From positions 87,393 to 151,392 of the forward strand of contig JAENWA010000032.1 in NCBI GenBank assembly GCA_016650295.1: a DNA stretch of 64,000 nucleotides, read 5' to 3'. The DNA comes from Desulfuromonadales bacterium (GTDB lineage Bacteria > Desulfobacterota > Desulfuromonadia > Geobacterales > Pseudopelobacteraceae). Shown here piece by piece: positions 8,731-18,003 of the stretch. A program made the translations under genes and the position numbers. The notes beneath the pieces are model-generated. The model was not told the DNA's origin. It saw nothing but the letters and a program-made list of their open reading frames with translations, and ran no database searches. The stretch's first letter is position 1, and every line of letters starts with the position of its first letter.

Positions 8731-9132
8731 TCAGTTCTGCTGGAATCGTTTTCGAGCCAGGAGCTGTTCGATGATAATGACGATATCCATGGGCTTGGTG
8801 GACTTGGGGATATGAACCTTGGCCCCCATTTCAGGGACATCATGTTCATGGGGAGATTCCTGAAACATGGAGGTGAGCAGTGCAATAATCGGAGGGTTAT
8901 CCTCACCGGCCAGGCGAGCGATCTCTATACAGGTGCTGACGCCGCCCATGCGTGGCATGACCAGGTCGGATATAACCGCGTCGGGAGCTTTCTCCATGAA
9001 TTCCTTGACGCCTTCGATGCCGTCATTTGCGTAGAACACGATAAAGCCGTTTTCAACAAAGGCATCGCCGAGCACCTTCAGAAAAAAAGGGTCATCATCT
9101 ATGATCAGAACTTTACCGGGAGAAGTAGGCAT
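8731..9132 (-). CDS. Single-domain response regulator
   Basis: A 133-residue CheY-like receiver with an acidic pocket D12-D14, a phospho-acceptor Asp56 in VISDLVMPRMGG, and a conserved Lys in HIPKSTKP. There is no output domain, so it must signal through protein contacts. No histidine kinase is adjacent. It is the first gene of the run leading to the FAD enzyme and the exonuclease. Confidence 0.88.
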   Translation of the reverse strand: MPTSPGKVLIIDDDPFFLKVLGDAFVENGFIVFYANDGIEGVKEFMEKAPDAVISDLVMPRMGGVSTCIEIARLAGEDNPPIIALLTSMFQESPHEHDVPEMGAKVHIPKSTKPMDIVIIIEQLLARKRFQQN

Positions 9133-9260
9133 GGGCTATCTCATGAGCAGGAAATAAAATGGGATACTACACTAAACCCGGTCAAAAAGGAAAGGGGAAT
9201 AAGTTTTAGTGACGATATGCCGGAGAGATCGGGCAGTCTCAACACGTTTCTTCTGACCGC

Positions 9261-9289
9261 AAAAAAAGGGGGAGCGCGTACGCTCCCCC
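9261..9289 (-). terminator. Intrinsic terminator of cbcL
   Basis: A 9-bp perfect stem (GGGGGAGCG / CGCTCCCCC, loop 4) at 9268-9289 is followed on the minus strand by seven T residues, 30 bp after the cytochrome stop. Confidence 0.88.
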
Positions 9290-9318
9290 GGTATCAGACC
9301 CTCAATGCATGATTCCGA

Positions 9319-11175
9319 TCAGTGTCCCCCGCCGCTCATGAACGCCAGGATCATCAGCATCAGCAGCCCGATTCCGATGGTCAGCGCGGTAAATCCAAAA
9401 CCCTTGACCAGGAAGTCGTAGACCACGCCACTGGTGTGCTTGCAGGCGAATTTCTCGGTTATGCCCTCTTCTTCATAGCGTTTCCACTGGTCGCCACGCT
9501 CCTCGAGCATCTCTTCCTTGCCGATCTGCCCGTTGAAGATGACGAAGTCCATCGGGAACTTCTCGGGGCGTCCATGGGTGTTGAAGAAATGGACCGAGAA
9601 GATGAAGCCGGTGGCCAGGAGCGCCTCGTCCGAGTGGACAATGGTTGCCACGTTGAATGCCCAGCCGGGCAGGAACATGCCGAAGAGTTCCGGGAACCAG
9701 AGCATCAGGCCCGAGCCGCCGATGGCAAACATACCCCAGAAGACCGCGACGAAGTCGAATTTTTCCCAGTAGGTCCAGCGTTCGAAGGTCGGCTTCTGAC
9801 CCTTGAAAAAGAACCACCTGACCATGCGATAGACATCGACGATATCGCGCAGATTGAAACAGAGCGAATCCGGCCCGAACAGGCGCTGGATCGGATTGCC
9901 CTTGATGTCCTTCCGGATGAACAGGAAGTTGATACTCATGGCCAGGGCCATGCCGAAGTAGACAAAGGTGATTCCGGCGCCGATACGATGCAGGAAACCG
10001 GCATTGGCCGACCCGCCATACAAATTCATCAGGACCTCTGCCCAGTGCTGGGTGTTGAACTTGAGCGGCAGGCCGGTCAGCGACAGCAGCAGGAAGCTGG
10101 TGATGACCAGAATGTGCATGAAGATGTGAATACGATTGAAACGGCGATACTGTTTGTGGGCATCCGGCATGACATGGTGATGGGTTCCGGCTGCCAGCAG
10201 GACGGCCTTCTCACGATTTTCCACGAAGCCGCGGAACATCCAGAGCAGGGTGTGGATCCAGAAAACGGCAAAGGTCGAAAGCAGCAGGCCGGTCATGGCG
10301 ACGAACGTGTAGAACATGATCGGATATTTCTCACGGTCGGTCATCTCGCCATGGGCGTAGAACTTGGTGAAAAGTGCTGTAGCACTGGAATGACACTGCT
10401 GGCAGGTTTTGGTCAGGTTGGCCGGGTTGACGCTGGAAGCCGGGTCGGATTTCGGCAGGACCGAATGGGCTGTGTGGCAGTCGGCACAGCCGGCCACCTT
10501 CTCCGGGAAGCCGAGGCGGTAATTCTTGCCGTGGTAGCTCTCCATGTATGATTTGACTGCAACGGTGGTGACTTTGTTCCTGGCCATCATCTTTTGATCG
10601 CTGTGACACTTCATGCAAACTTTGGTGTGGAATTCACGAGATTTGTGATCATTTCCCCCAGTCAATTTATCGATAGCGTGGAGATTGTGGCAGTCATGGC
10701 AGGCAGCAGAATCCATGTTACCGGCTGCAACGGCCTTGCCGTGTACGGACTTCTGATAGACCGCTTCCTTGTCGTGGCACTGGACGCACTTGGCCACGGC
10801 AACGCGCTTATCATTTTTCCAGTAGGTGTGAGTGTGGACATCGGTATGGCACTGGGCACAGGTGACGCCCTTCTCGGCATGTACGCTGGCATAGTGCTCT
10901 GCCGTCTGTTTCTTGTGGCAGCGTTCGCACTGGACCTTCTGGACCTTTATCTGGCCTTTCATGTGTTTGAGGAGATCGGTGATGTCTACGTGACAGCTGG
11001 TACAGGCGTTCTTGCCATGAACCGATGCTGCAAAGTCATGAACCGAGAACTTGTTGCTGTGGCAGCCCAAACAGGTAGCCGGGTCGATGGCCATTCCCTG
11101 TTCCGCAAAGGCAGACGCAGAAAAGGAGACCAGCATAACAAGTAACACCAACAAATGTTTTCCGTACAAGAACAT
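9319..11175 (-). CDS. cbcL: CbcL-type inner-membrane multihaem cytochrome c / cytochrome b fusion
   Basis: A protein of about 618 residues. The start chosen is the second of two close ATGs (11175), which has GGGAGG 6 bp upstream and gives a clean signal peptide (MFLYGKHLLVLL..SASAFA). Reading on, nine CxxCH haem sites can be counted: CLGCH, CTSCH, CERCH, CAQCH, CVQCH, CHDCH, CMKCH, CADCH and CQQCH. The C-terminal half is a HydB/FdnI-like cytochrome b with several membrane spans and conserved histidines. The nine-haem plus b-type layout is that of Geobacter CbcL, which moves electrons from menaquinol to the periplasm during low-potential metal reduction. It is transcribed alone, with its own promoter and terminator. 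Confidence 0.88.
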   Translation of the reverse strand: MFLYGKHLLVLLVMLVSFSASAFAEQGMAIDPATCLGCHSNKFSVHDFAASVHGKNACTSCHVDITDLLKHMKGQIKVQKVQCERCHKKQTAEHYASVHAEKGVTCAQCHTDVHTHTYWKNDKRVAVAKCVQCHDKEAVYQKSVHGKAVAAGNMDSAACHDCHNLHAIDKLTGGNDHKSREFHTKVCMKCHSDQKMMARNKVTTVAVKSYMESYHGKNYRLGFPEKVAGCADCHTAHSVLPKSDPASSVNPANLTKTCQQCHSSATALFTKFYAHGEMTDREKYPIMFYTFVAMTGLLLSTFAVFWIHTLLWMFRGFVENREKAVLLAAGTHHHVMPDAHKQYRRFNRIHIFMHILVITSFLLLSLTGLPLKFNTQHWAEVLMNLYGGSANAGFLHRIGAGITFVYFGMALAMSINFLFIRKDIKGNPIQRLFGPDSLCFNLRDIVDVYRMVRWFFFKGQKPTFERWTYWEKFDFVAVFWGMFAIGGSGLMLWFPELFGMFLPGWAFNVATIVHSDEALLATGFIFSVHFFNTHGRPEKFPMDFVIFNGQIGKEEMLEERGDQWKRYEEEGITEKFACKHTSGVVYDFLVKGFGFTALTIGIGLLMLMILAFMSGGGH

Positions 11176-11222
11176 GAACATCCTCCCGAATCTACAAAAT
11201 TTAGCCACACTAAAACTGGCGT

Positions 11223-11251
11223 AGTGTATACATAAAGTCGATGGCACGCAA
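11223..11251 (-). promoter_or_regulatory. Probable sigma-70 promoter of cbcL
   Basis: On the minus strand TTGCGT (11246-11251), 17 bp, then TACACT (11223-11228), 48 bp upstream of the chosen start codon. Confidence 0.5.
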
Positions 11252-11469
11252 TAGAAAAATTGAGCACAGTATACAGATTCATTCAAAAAAAAATATGGTT
11301 TTCAATATGTTACTTGATTATACCTCGAACCGTAATAATACATTTATTCATACGGGAATCAAATATGTAAACCCATAAGACAGATATGGCTTACTTGACT
11401 TTGCAGTTGCCATTTGCTAGCGTCTCCTGAATATGTCATCATAAAGCATCAGGACGTTTCGGAGTCACC

Positions 11470-12543
11470 ATGCATAAAAAACTCTTCATTCCCGGGCCCG
11501 TTGAGGTTCATCCGGATATCCTGGCTGCCATGGCAAGCCCCATGATCGGCCATCGCATGAAGGAATATGCCGAACTGCACGGCAGGGTCACCTCGGGACT
11601 GAAAAAACTGCTCTTCACACAGGGAAAGGTTTTTCTGGCCACCTCCAGCGCCTTCGGTGTCATGGAAGGTGCTATCCGTAACCTGGTCGGCACCCGTTGC
11701 GCAAACTTCTGCAACGGCGCCTTCTCCGACAAATGGCATGACGTCACCCTGCGCTGCGGCAAGCAGGCCGATGCCATCCGTTTTGACTGGGGCCGGCCGG
11801 TCACACCGGAGGCGGTTGAGCAGGCCTTGTCCACCGGCAAGTACGACAGCATGACCATGATCCATAACGAGACCTCGACCGGGGTCATGTCGCCCCTGCC
11901 TGAAATCGCCGAGGTCATGAGGAAATTCCCGGATGTCATGTTCATCGTTGACACCGTCTCGTCCATGAGTGCCTTGGAGGTGCCGGTTGACGAACTGGGA
12001 ATCGACAGCTGCATCTTCGGCGTCCAGAAGGCCTTTGCATTGCCGCCGGGACTGACGGTGTTCACTGCCAGCGAGAAGGCCCTTCAGCGGGCAGCCGGGA
12101 TGGAGGGGCGCGGCTACTATTTCGATTATCTGGAATTTGCCGCTAATGATGCCAAGGACAACACCCCTTCCACCCCCTGCATCTCACTGATCTATGCCAT
12201 GGATCGACAACTGGAGCGCATCTTCGCCGAAGGCCTGGAGGCCCGCTGGGCCAGGCACGCCGACCTGGCTGAGTATGTCCGTAGCTGGGTTCTTGCCCGG
12301 GGATTCGAGCTCTTTCCGGAAGCCCGTTACTGCTCACAGACGCTGACCTGCAGCCGCAACAGCCGTAGTATCGATCTGGCGGCACTCAAGAAAAAACTGG
12401 GCGAAGCCGGATTCGCTTTTGATGACGGATATGGAAAGATCAAGGGGCAGACCTTCCGCATCGCCCATATGGGAGATATGACCAGAGCCGACCTTGACGG
12501 GCTTTTTGACGCAATAATAGCCATCATGCCCGATTTGGCATAA
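11470..12543 (+). CDS. Class V pyridoxal-phosphate aminotransferase (serine/alanine-glyoxylate type)
   Basis: A 357-residue fold-type I enzyme. It begins with the family signature KLFIPGPVEVHP and GHRMKEY. It carries HNETSTGV at 132-139, the cofactor-contacting Asp161 in VDTVSS, and the Schiff-base Lys187 in GVQKAFALPPG. It most resembles serine-pyruvate or alanine-glyoxylate aminotransferases. In anaerobic delta-proteobacteria such proteins supply serine or glycine carbon, but the exact amino donor cannot be read from sequence. It is divergent from cbcL across about 180 bp. Confidence 0.85.
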   Translation: MHKKLFIPGPVEVHPDILAAMASPMIGHRMKEYAELHGRVTSGLKKLLFTQGKVFLATSSAFGVMEGAIRNLVGTRCANFCNGAFSDKWHDVTLRCGKQADAIRFDWGRPVTPEAVEQALSTGKYDSMTMIHNETSTGVMSPLPEIAEVMRKFPDVMFIVDTVSSMSALEVPVDELGIDSCIFGVQKAFALPPGLTVFTASEKALQRAAGMEGRGYYFDYLEFAANDAKDNTPSTPCISLIYAMDRQLERIFAEGLEARWARHADLAEYVRSWVLARGFELFPEARYCSQTLTCSRNSRSIDLAALKKKLGEAGFAFDDGYGKIKGQTFRIAHMGDMTRADLDGLFDAIIAIMPDLA

Positions 12544-12576
12544 ATAACACGCAGTATATACTATGGAGGTAGTGCC

Positions 12577-12756
12577 ATGAAGTGCCCACAATGCGGCGAT
12601 AGAACAGCGGTGGATCTGGATACTCATTCGAGCGGATTTACATCAGATGAGTCACCGGTAAAAGAATGCGGGGCCTGCGGACTGGTCTGGCGGGTCGTAA
12701 TGGAGAGCGGTGAAGCGAAGGTCGATATCATCAAGCCGGCGGATAAAAAAAAGTAG
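12577..12756 (+). CDS. Small zinc-ribbon protein
   Basis: A 59-residue protein with two CxxC knuckles (CPQC at 3-6, CGAC at 31-34) and a Lys-rich tail. A strong GGAGG site lies about 9 bp before the ATG. It follows the aminotransferase by 33 bp and may share its transcript. The function is unknown; proteins like this bind zinc and often nucleic acid or a partner protein. Confidence 0.7.
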   Translation: MKCPQCGDRTAVDLDTHSSGFTSDESPVKECGACGLVWRVVMESGEAKVDIIKPADKKK

Positions 12757-12780
12757 AGACGCACCATGTTGCGTCTCTAC
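12753..12780. terminator. Hairpin between convergent zinc-ribbon and rubredoxin genes
   Basis: A perfect 11-bp inverted repeat with a 6-nt loop begins inside the stop codon of the zinc-ribbon gene and ends 12 bp before the rubredoxin stop. There is no T run on either side, so termination may be weak. It could also act as an mRNA-stabilising stem. Confidence 0.5.
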
Positions 12781-12791
12781 CGGGTGAGTGG

Positions 12792-12950
12792 CTATTCTTT
12801 TTCGAAGACGTCCTTGCCGGCGCCGCACAGGGGGCAGCACCAGTCATCGGGCAGTGACTCGAACGGGGTCCCGGCCGGGATTCCCTTGTCGGGGTCGCCT
12901 GTGGCGGGGTCGTAAACATACTGACAGATGGTGCAGATCCAACGATCCAT
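12792..12950 (-). CDS. Rubredoxin
   Basis: A 52-residue protein with the rubredoxin pattern: [10 protein letters not shown] near the N-terminus, the [11 protein letters not shown] loop, and CPLCGAGKD near the C-terminus. Four cysteines hold one iron atom. It is a small soluble electron carrier, in anaerobes often serving oxygen and peroxide reductases. The ferredoxin gene lies 92 bp upstream on the same strand. Confidence 0.93.
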   Translation of the reverse strand: MDRWICTICQYVYDPATGDPDKGIPAGTPFESLPDDWCCPLCGAGKDVFEKE

Positions 12951-13042
12951 GATGTAGCTCCTTTTTTAGTAAGTTAGAGGTTGTTTTCTGGGGGTTCTGA
13001 CAGAAAACAACTTCGTTAACGCACGCATCCTGTTTGTCCGGG

Positions 13043-13237
13043 TTAGTTAATTTTCCAGCTGATGCACTGAACCGGGCAGCCGTCGATTGCCTGCTGAATG
13101 TCCTTTTCCGGGGCGCCGGATGGATTGAAACATTCGGATTTTCCGGCTTTGTTGAAACGGAAAACGCCAGGGCAGGTGGATATGCAGAGACCGCAGCTGA
13201 TGCAGTTTTCCTGGTCAACAAATGGTTTCTTGTTCAT
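13043..13237 (-). CDS. Single-cluster [4Fe-4S] ferredoxin
   Basis: A 64-residue ferredoxin. C12, C15 and C18 (CISCGLC) plus a C-terminal Cys in GCPVQC ligate one [4Fe-4S] cluster. C22 and the last Cys may form the disulphide seen in this class. It is a low-potential electron carrier; the aldehyde:ferredoxin oxidoreductase elsewhere in the window is a possible donor, which is inference. AAGGAG precedes the start. Confidence 0.92.
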   Translation of the reverse strand: MNKKPFVDQENCISCGLCISTCPGVFRFNKAGKSECFNPSGAPEKDIQQAIDGCPVQCISWKIN

Positions 13238-13307
13238 TCTGGTCTCCTTGTTAGCGGTGGCCTATTGTACCAGCTTCAGAATAGATGTCAATCACGTGGA
13301 GAATCCA

Positions 13308-13931
13308 ATGATATTTGAAACCCTGGAAGTCGGGCCATTGGGAGTTAACTGCTTCATACTTGGGTGTGCAGCTACCCGGGAAGGGGTGGTGATTGATCCG
13401 GGCGGCGATGTAGGAAAAATCGCTGATATTGTCCGGAAACATGACCTTAAAATCCGCTACATCATCAACACTCATGGCCATTTTGACCATGTGGGGGGGA
13501 ATCTTCAGGCGGTCAGGGCCTTTGGCGCCCGGCTTCTGATTCATGAAAGCGACGCCGCCATGCTCGGCCGGGCGGCCGAGGTCGCACAGATGTATGGCAT
13601 GCCGGGAGAAAATTCACCGGCTCCCGACAGCTTTCTTTTGGATGATATGAATATTGTCTTCGGTTCCCATCGTATGAAGGTTCTACATACCCCGGGGCAT
13701 ACCCCGGGCGGCTGCTGTCTCTACCTTGAGGCTGAAAACAAGGTCATCACGGGCGACACCCTCTTTGTCGATTCCATCGGCAGGACAGACCTGCCGGGCG
13801 GGTCTCAGGAACAGCTGCTGCAATCGATCCGCAGCAAACTCTTTACCCTGCCGGATGGTGTGACAGCCTATCCGGGCCATGGACCGCACACAACCATCGG
13901 GCATGAGAAGCGTAATAACCCGTATTTTTAA
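13308..13931 (+). CDS. MBL-fold hydrolase, glyoxalase II-like
   Basis: A 207-residue metallo-beta-lactamase-fold protein. Metal-binding motifs are THGHFDHVGG, HTPGHTPGG, GDTLF and the late PGHGPHT. It resembles YcbL/hydroxyacylglutathione hydrolase-like thioester hydrolases. The start is set at 13308 because a GTGGAG site precedes it and the homologous region begins there (MIFETLEVGPLGVNC); longer upstream reading would overlap the ferredoxin gene. It is divergent from the ferredoxin by 70 bp. Confidence 0.87.
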   Translation: MIFETLEVGPLGVNCFILGCAATREGVVIDPGGDVGKIADIVRKHDLKIRYIINTHGHFDHVGGNLQAVRAFGARLLIHESDAAMLGRAAEVAQMYGMPGENSPAPDSFLLDDMNIVFGSHRMKVLHTPGHTPGGCCLYLEAENKVITGDTLFVDSIGRTDLPGGSQEQLLQSIRSKLFTLPDGVTAYPGHGPHTTIGHEKRNNPYF

Positions 13932-14010
13932 CTAGATCGGTGAATATCAGCTTTTTTGCAATGTGATTGCAGGTACACTTTAAGCAATTCAGGGACAGGG
14001 CTCACACCGT

Positions 14011-15216
14011 ATGCTCAAGGAAAAACAGATAGTACTGGGAGTCACAGGCGGTATTGCTGCCTACAAGGCCGTTGAACTGCTCCGGCTGCTCACCAAGGCC
14101 GGCGCTGATGTTCATGTTATCATGACCAGCTCGGCTCAGGAATTCGTTGCCCCGCTTACCTTTCAAACCCTCTCGGCCAACCCGGTCCATACCGAGCTTT
14201 TCAATCTGATTGCAGAGCGTGAAATCGGGCACATAGCCCTGGCTGATCGGGCTGACCTGTTTGTCATCGCCCCGGCCACGGCCAATGTGATTGGCAAGAT
14301 CGCTTCCGGCATCGCCGACGACATGCTTACCACCACCATCATGGCCACCAAGGCGCCCGTATTGTTTGCTCCCGCCATGAATGTCAACATGTACACCAAC
14401 CCGATTTATCGAGAAAATGAGGAGAGGCTGCGAAAACACGGTTACCTGTTCGTACCGCCGGAAAAGGGCGCACTGGCCTGCGGTTGGGAGGGAGAAGGCA
14501 AGCTGGCGGCGCCCGAAACGATCTTTGAAGCGATTGTAGCGGCACTCTCACCCCAGGATCTCCGAGGGCAGACCATCATGATCACCGCCGGGCCGACCCG
14601 CGAGGAGATTGATCCGGTCCGGTTTATCAGCAACCATTCTTCCGGCAAGATGGGCTATGCCCTGGCGATGAACGCACAGCGGCGGGGGGCACGGGTGATC
14701 CTTGTCAGCGGGCCGGTCAATCTTTCGGCGCCAGACGGGGTCGAACTGCAGTCTGTGGCAAGTGCCCGGGAGATGCAGGCGGCAGTCATGGGACGGGTCG
14801 GCGAGTGCACGGCAGTCATCAAGGCGGCTGCAGTGGCCGATTACTCTCCAGCGCGGCGCAGCGGGGTAAAAATCAAAAAGAAAAATGCCGAACTATCGCT
14901 GGAGCTGGTCAAGACCCCCGATATTCTGGCCGGATTGGGTGCGCTGGAAACGCGTCCGTTTCTGGTAGGATTTGCGGCTGAGACCGGCAATCTCGCTGAG
15001 TTCGCCGCCGGGAAACTGAAGGACAAGAATGCGGATATGATCGTGGCTAATGATGTCAGCCAGGCCGATGCCGGTTTTCATGTGGACACCAACCGGGCCA
15101 TGCTGCTCTTCCGGGATGGACGGATCCTGGAATGCCCTTTGATGACCAAGGATGCCCTGGCGGCAATCATCCTTGACCATGTCGCTGCAGAAACGGCTGC
15201 ACGGAAGAACGACTGA
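14011..15216 (+). CDS. coaBC: Bifunctional phosphopantothenoylcysteine decarboxylase / synthetase
   Basis: A 401-residue fusion catalysing two steps of coenzyme A synthesis. The N-terminal CoaC flavoprotein half shows [22 protein letters not shown] and the catalytic-Cys block [10 protein letters not shown]. The C-terminal CoaB half shows [24 protein letters not shown] and AAVADY. Length and domain order are normal. It is about 80 bp after the MBL hydrolase on the same strand. Confidence 0.95.
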   Translation: MLKEKQIVLGVTGGIAAYKAVELLRLLTKAGADVHVIMTSSAQEFVAPLTFQTLSANPVHTELFNLIAEREIGHIALADRADLFVIAPATANVIGKIASGIADDMLTTTIMATKAPVLFAPAMNVNMYTNPIYRENEERLRKHGYLFVPPEKGALACGWEGEGKLAAPETIFEAIVAALSPQDLRGQTIMITAGPTREEIDPVRFISNHSSGKMGYALAMNAQRRGARVILVSGPVNLSAPDGVELQSVASAREMQAAVMGRVGECTAVIKAAAVADYSPARRSGVKIKKKNAELSLELVKTPDILAGLGALETRPFLVGFAAETGNLAEFAAGKLKDKNADMIVANDVSQADAGFHVDTNRAMLLFRDGRILECPLMTKDALAAIILDHVAAETAARKND

Positions 15217-15260
15217 CCTGCTTATTCCGCATTGCATCAAGATGACAGTAAAATGAGGCA

Positions 15261-15293
15261 AGACCTCCGAGGTTTTCGAAACCTCGGAGGTCT
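15261..15293. repeat. Perfect 15-bp palindromic hairpin between convergent genes
   Basis: Arms 15261-15275 and 15279-15293 are fully complementary around a 3-nt loop. No T run follows on either strand. It sits between coaBC and a convergent gene, so it may act as a bidirectional terminator. Its shape, rich in CCTCCGAGG, also resembles interspersed palindromic repeats. Confidence 0.7.
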
Positions 15294-15323
15294 ACAAAAT
15301 GTCAACTTGAAAGCGAAATGGAG

Positions 15324-16232
15324 TTATCCGTTGTAGATCTCATCCAGCAGCTCCGGCTTATCCAACGCCTGACGGAGCTTGACCCTCAATATCTCTACCT
15401 GTTCCAGCCCCTCCGCTTTTGTCAGCCTCCCGTTTTTATACAACAACCGCAGGTTTTTCCGTACCGCCTCGGCCATGGCCAGCGCGCGCTCACCGGTCGG
15501 GTCAGCCAGCAGCAATTCCGACTCCTGCGGCTGCTGCAGAAAACCGTACACCGCTTCCTCGGCCAGCCTCAGGTATTCATCCCGGTCACTATCCGCCAGT
15601 ACATAACGTGATTTGTCGGACAGCGTCAGCATCACCTTCTGCCATTTTTCCAGACGCGACACCAGCATGATCGAGTTGAAGATGCGCTTGTTGGTGCCGA
15701 ATGAAAAAATGGTATTTGTCAGCACACCTCGCATGAGAGCATCGTTGGCGCGCTGATCCGTTCGGCACACGTCCTGGGCCGTTTCCCAGATCTCCCGGCT
15801 CACAAAGGTTTCAAAGCGCATCTCCCAGTAGGCATGCTTCATGGTCACCGACGAAAAGGAGCGCATGATTTTGTAGGGTACGTAGTAGTTGTGGGCAATC
15901 ACATCTGCCGCCAGATGACAGAGATAACCATAGGCGCAGGCCCGTTCGCTGTCTGTGCGGGCCGCCTGCAGCACCTTCCTTCCGATCCGCCAACGATGGC
16001 AGTTCAGCATTTCGTGGGTGAATTTCTTGCCGAGCGTGATGTCTGCGGATATGCAGCCATACAGAAAATCGCGCGGATGGCTCGCCAGCAGCGCCGACAC
16101 ATCAGGCGCCAATGCCGAGAGGTTGTTCAGAACGGACACCCCCAACTGCAGGTGTATCCCGCCGCCCCAGGCATAGGCCTGATCAGGAATCAACAGGGTG
16201 ATAAGTACTGTGATCAGTAGACAGAGCGTCAT
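15324..16232 (-). CDS. Exported zinc-dependent phospholipase C-like protein
   Basis: A 302-residue protein with a signal peptide (LLITVLITLLIPDQAYA) followed directly by WGGGIH, where Trp and His at the new N-terminus are the first zinc ligands of the zinc phospholipase C / S1-P1 nuclease fold. Further potential ligands are in FLYGCISAD, THEM, and YGYLCHLAADVIAHNY. It is probably periplasmic; the substrate is unknown. The start at 16232 is chosen because only this gives a signal peptide and mature Trp. Divergent from the UDG gene by 75 bp. Confidence 0.78.
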   Translation of the reverse strand: MTLCLLITVLITLLIPDQAYAWGGGIHLQLGVSVLNNLSALAPDVSALLASHPRDFLYGCISADITLGKKFTHEMLNCHRWRIGRKVLQAARTDSERACAYGYLCHLAADVIAHNYYVPYKIMRSFSSVTMKHAYWEMRFETFVSREIWETAQDVCRTDQRANDALMRGVLTNTIFSFGTNKRIFNSIMLVSRLEKWQKVMLTLSDKSRYVLADSDRDEYLRLAEEAVYGFLQQPQESELLLADPTGERALAMAEAVRKNLRLLYKNGRLTKAEGLEQVEILRVKLRQALDKPELLDEIYNG

Positions 16233-16307
16233 AGTGTTTCTTTCATTTTGACAGATGCGGGAACTTGCTGTTAGAGTCCCTGATCTGATGGTACTCCAGT
16301 TCGTGTA

Positions 16308-17114
16308 ATGATTCAACAGGAGCAAACTACCGTGATCCCCAATCCTGATCCGGCAATACTTCGAGCGTCTCTCAACGCCTATCTGGAAGAACTCCGCGAC
16401 AGCGGTCTGGATGGCTTCCCTTGCGATGTTTCTCAGGATTCTTCGCAACCGCCAACCCGCGCCGCAACCTGCGGGGATATACAGCTGCATCAGGGCGTGA
16501 CCAAGCCCTCGGCGGACTCCGCCGATCACCATGAAACCCTTGAGAACATCAGGCGAAACCTGGGTGACTGCCAGCGCTGCAAACTGGGCAGGACGAGGAA
16601 GAATCTGGTGTTCGGAGTCGGCAATCCAAATGCCCGGCTGGTATTTGTGGGCGAAGGCCCGGGAGCGGATGAGGATGAAAAGGGAGAACCCTTTGTAGGA
16701 GATGCAGGACGGATGCTCAATCGCATCATCACGGCCATGGGGATCACGCGGGAAGAGGTCTACATCTGCAACGTGGTCAAGTGCCGCCCCCCGGGAAACC
16801 GCAATCCCGAGGCGGATGAAATCGAGTCCTGCTCACCATTTCTGATGCGCCAGCTGAAATCAATTAAACCGGAAGTCATCGTGGCTCTGGGAAAATTCGC
16901 TGCCCAGACCCTGTTGGAAACCAGGGAGCCTATATCAAAACTGCGCGGCAGGTTCCGTAACTTCCACGGGATTCCGCTCATGCCGACCTACCATCCCTCC
17001 TATCTGCTGCGTAGCGGAGGGAACTCGGATTCGTTCTGGGACGTGTGGGAGGATATGACCCAAGTGCTGCAGTTGCTCAAACTGCCGGTGCCTGACAAGA
17101 GCAGGAAAAAATAG
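16308..17114 (+). CDS. Family 4 uracil-DNA glycosylase
   Basis: A 268-residue DNA repair enzyme that removes uracil from DNA. The catalytic loop is [23 protein letters not shown] and the C-terminal motif is HPSYLLR. Iron-sulphur ligands are visible as CxxC (CQRC) and a C-x15-C pair ([17 protein letters not shown]), typical of family 4. An N-terminal extension of about 80 residues before the core is low in recognisable features. Confidence 0.92.
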   Translation: MIQQEQTTVIPNPDPAILRASLNAYLEELRDSGLDGFPCDVSQDSSQPPTRAATCGDIQLHQGVTKPSADSADHHETLENIRRNLGDCQRCKLGRTRKNLVFGVGNPNARLVFVGEGPGADEDEKGEPFVGDAGRMLNRIITAMGITREEVYICNVVKCRPPGNRNPEADEIESCSPFLMRQLKSIKPEVIVALGKFAAQTLLETREPISKLRGRFRNFHGIPLMPTYHPSYLLRSGGNSDSFWDVWEDMTQVLQLLKLPVPDKSRKK

Positions 17115-17121
17115 CCCGTTC

Positions 17122-18003
17122 TTAGGGTGTAATCCATCGCCGCACCACAAAGATATCCCGCTCTTTTCCGGCGGTCGGCCAGATGTCCACCGGCCGGCGG
17201 GTTCGCAGGATCTCCCGCAGCCGCTGCCGGAGCGGGGTTACCATCACTCCGCCGTTGCCCGGCTTGCCGCACTCCAGCCTGCTTTCAATAATCGTTTCCC
17301 GGTCCAGCACAACCAGCACGTGCCCGTTCCAGGTGATCAGGTCCAGCGGCTTCAACAGCCCGGCAATTTCATCAAGCGGCTTACCTGCCATCGGCACAGC
17401 CCTTCCAAATGAAATCAGCTGAGAGGTATTGCGAGGCGTCCAGCCGCCGGTGGCCTGATACAACAGACCCGAACAGTCCAGACCTGCCAGGGTCAGCCGG
17501 TTTCTGCCCGCGGCTGATATTCCGCTGCCGTAAAACAGCCCGACCAGTTCAGGCACTCCAGCCTGAAGATTCCCCCCCCACACATACGGGCTGCCAACAG
17601 AGTTCTTCAGGGCCGCAATAATCTCCGGGGGGCTCGGCAGAGTCCGGCCACGTTGTGGGGGCTTTTCCTCGCGGGGTTCGATGAAGCGGCTGTCAACGTA
17701 GAGCTTCACTCCGGCCGGCCCCGGATAGTCATCCGTCACTACCTGGAGAACTGTTGCTGAACCATGATTCCAGACGTCGAGAATCGTGAACACCGTCCCC
17801 GGCAGGGCTAGGAACTCCAGCTCTCGCACCTGTCCGCAACGGTCTGTTTTCAGTGTCTTGCCGTCGCTGCCGCCGAAGATGGTACTGTAGGCAGCTGTAT
17901 TGAGAATCGGGGCGGCACTGCGGGCAGCACCGTAGGTTGCCGCATCAACTGTCACTAAACAGCAGCAGGCCCACAATAGTATCAGCAGCACATATTTTAT
18001 CAC
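17122..18003 (-). CDS. Exported SH3 / NlpC-P60 cell-wall peptidase
   Basis: A 293-residue protein with an N-terminal signal peptide (LLILLWACCCLVTVDA), an SH3-like middle region and a C-terminal NlpC/P60 domain. The catalytic Cys lies in GLDCSGLLYQ, the His in WNGHVLVVLD, and the third polar residue in TIIESR. Such enzymes cut peptidoglycan stem peptides in the periplasm. Its start overlaps the stop of the upstream repeat protein as ATGA, so both are translated from one message. Confidence 0.85.
   Translation of the reverse strand: MIKYVLLILLWACCCLVTVDAATYGAARSAAPILNTAAYSTIFGGSDGKTLKTDRCGQVRELEFLALPGTVFTILDVWNHGSATVLQVVTDDYPGPAGVKLYVDSRFIEPREEKPPQRGRTLPSPPEIIAALKNSVGSPYVWGGNLQAGVPELVGLFYGSGISAAGRNRLTLAGLDCSGLLYQATGGWTPRNTSQLISFGRAVPMAGKPLDEIAGLLKPLDLITWNGHVLVVLDRETIIESRLECGKPGNGGVMVTPLRQRLREILRTRRPVDIWPTAGKERDIFVVRRWITP

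Noticed and set aside
9322..10551. 409-codon plus-strand frame opposite the CbcL cytochrome
   Set aside because: Composition (many His, Glu, Gln) is the reverse complement of haem-protein codons. The cytochrome is certain.
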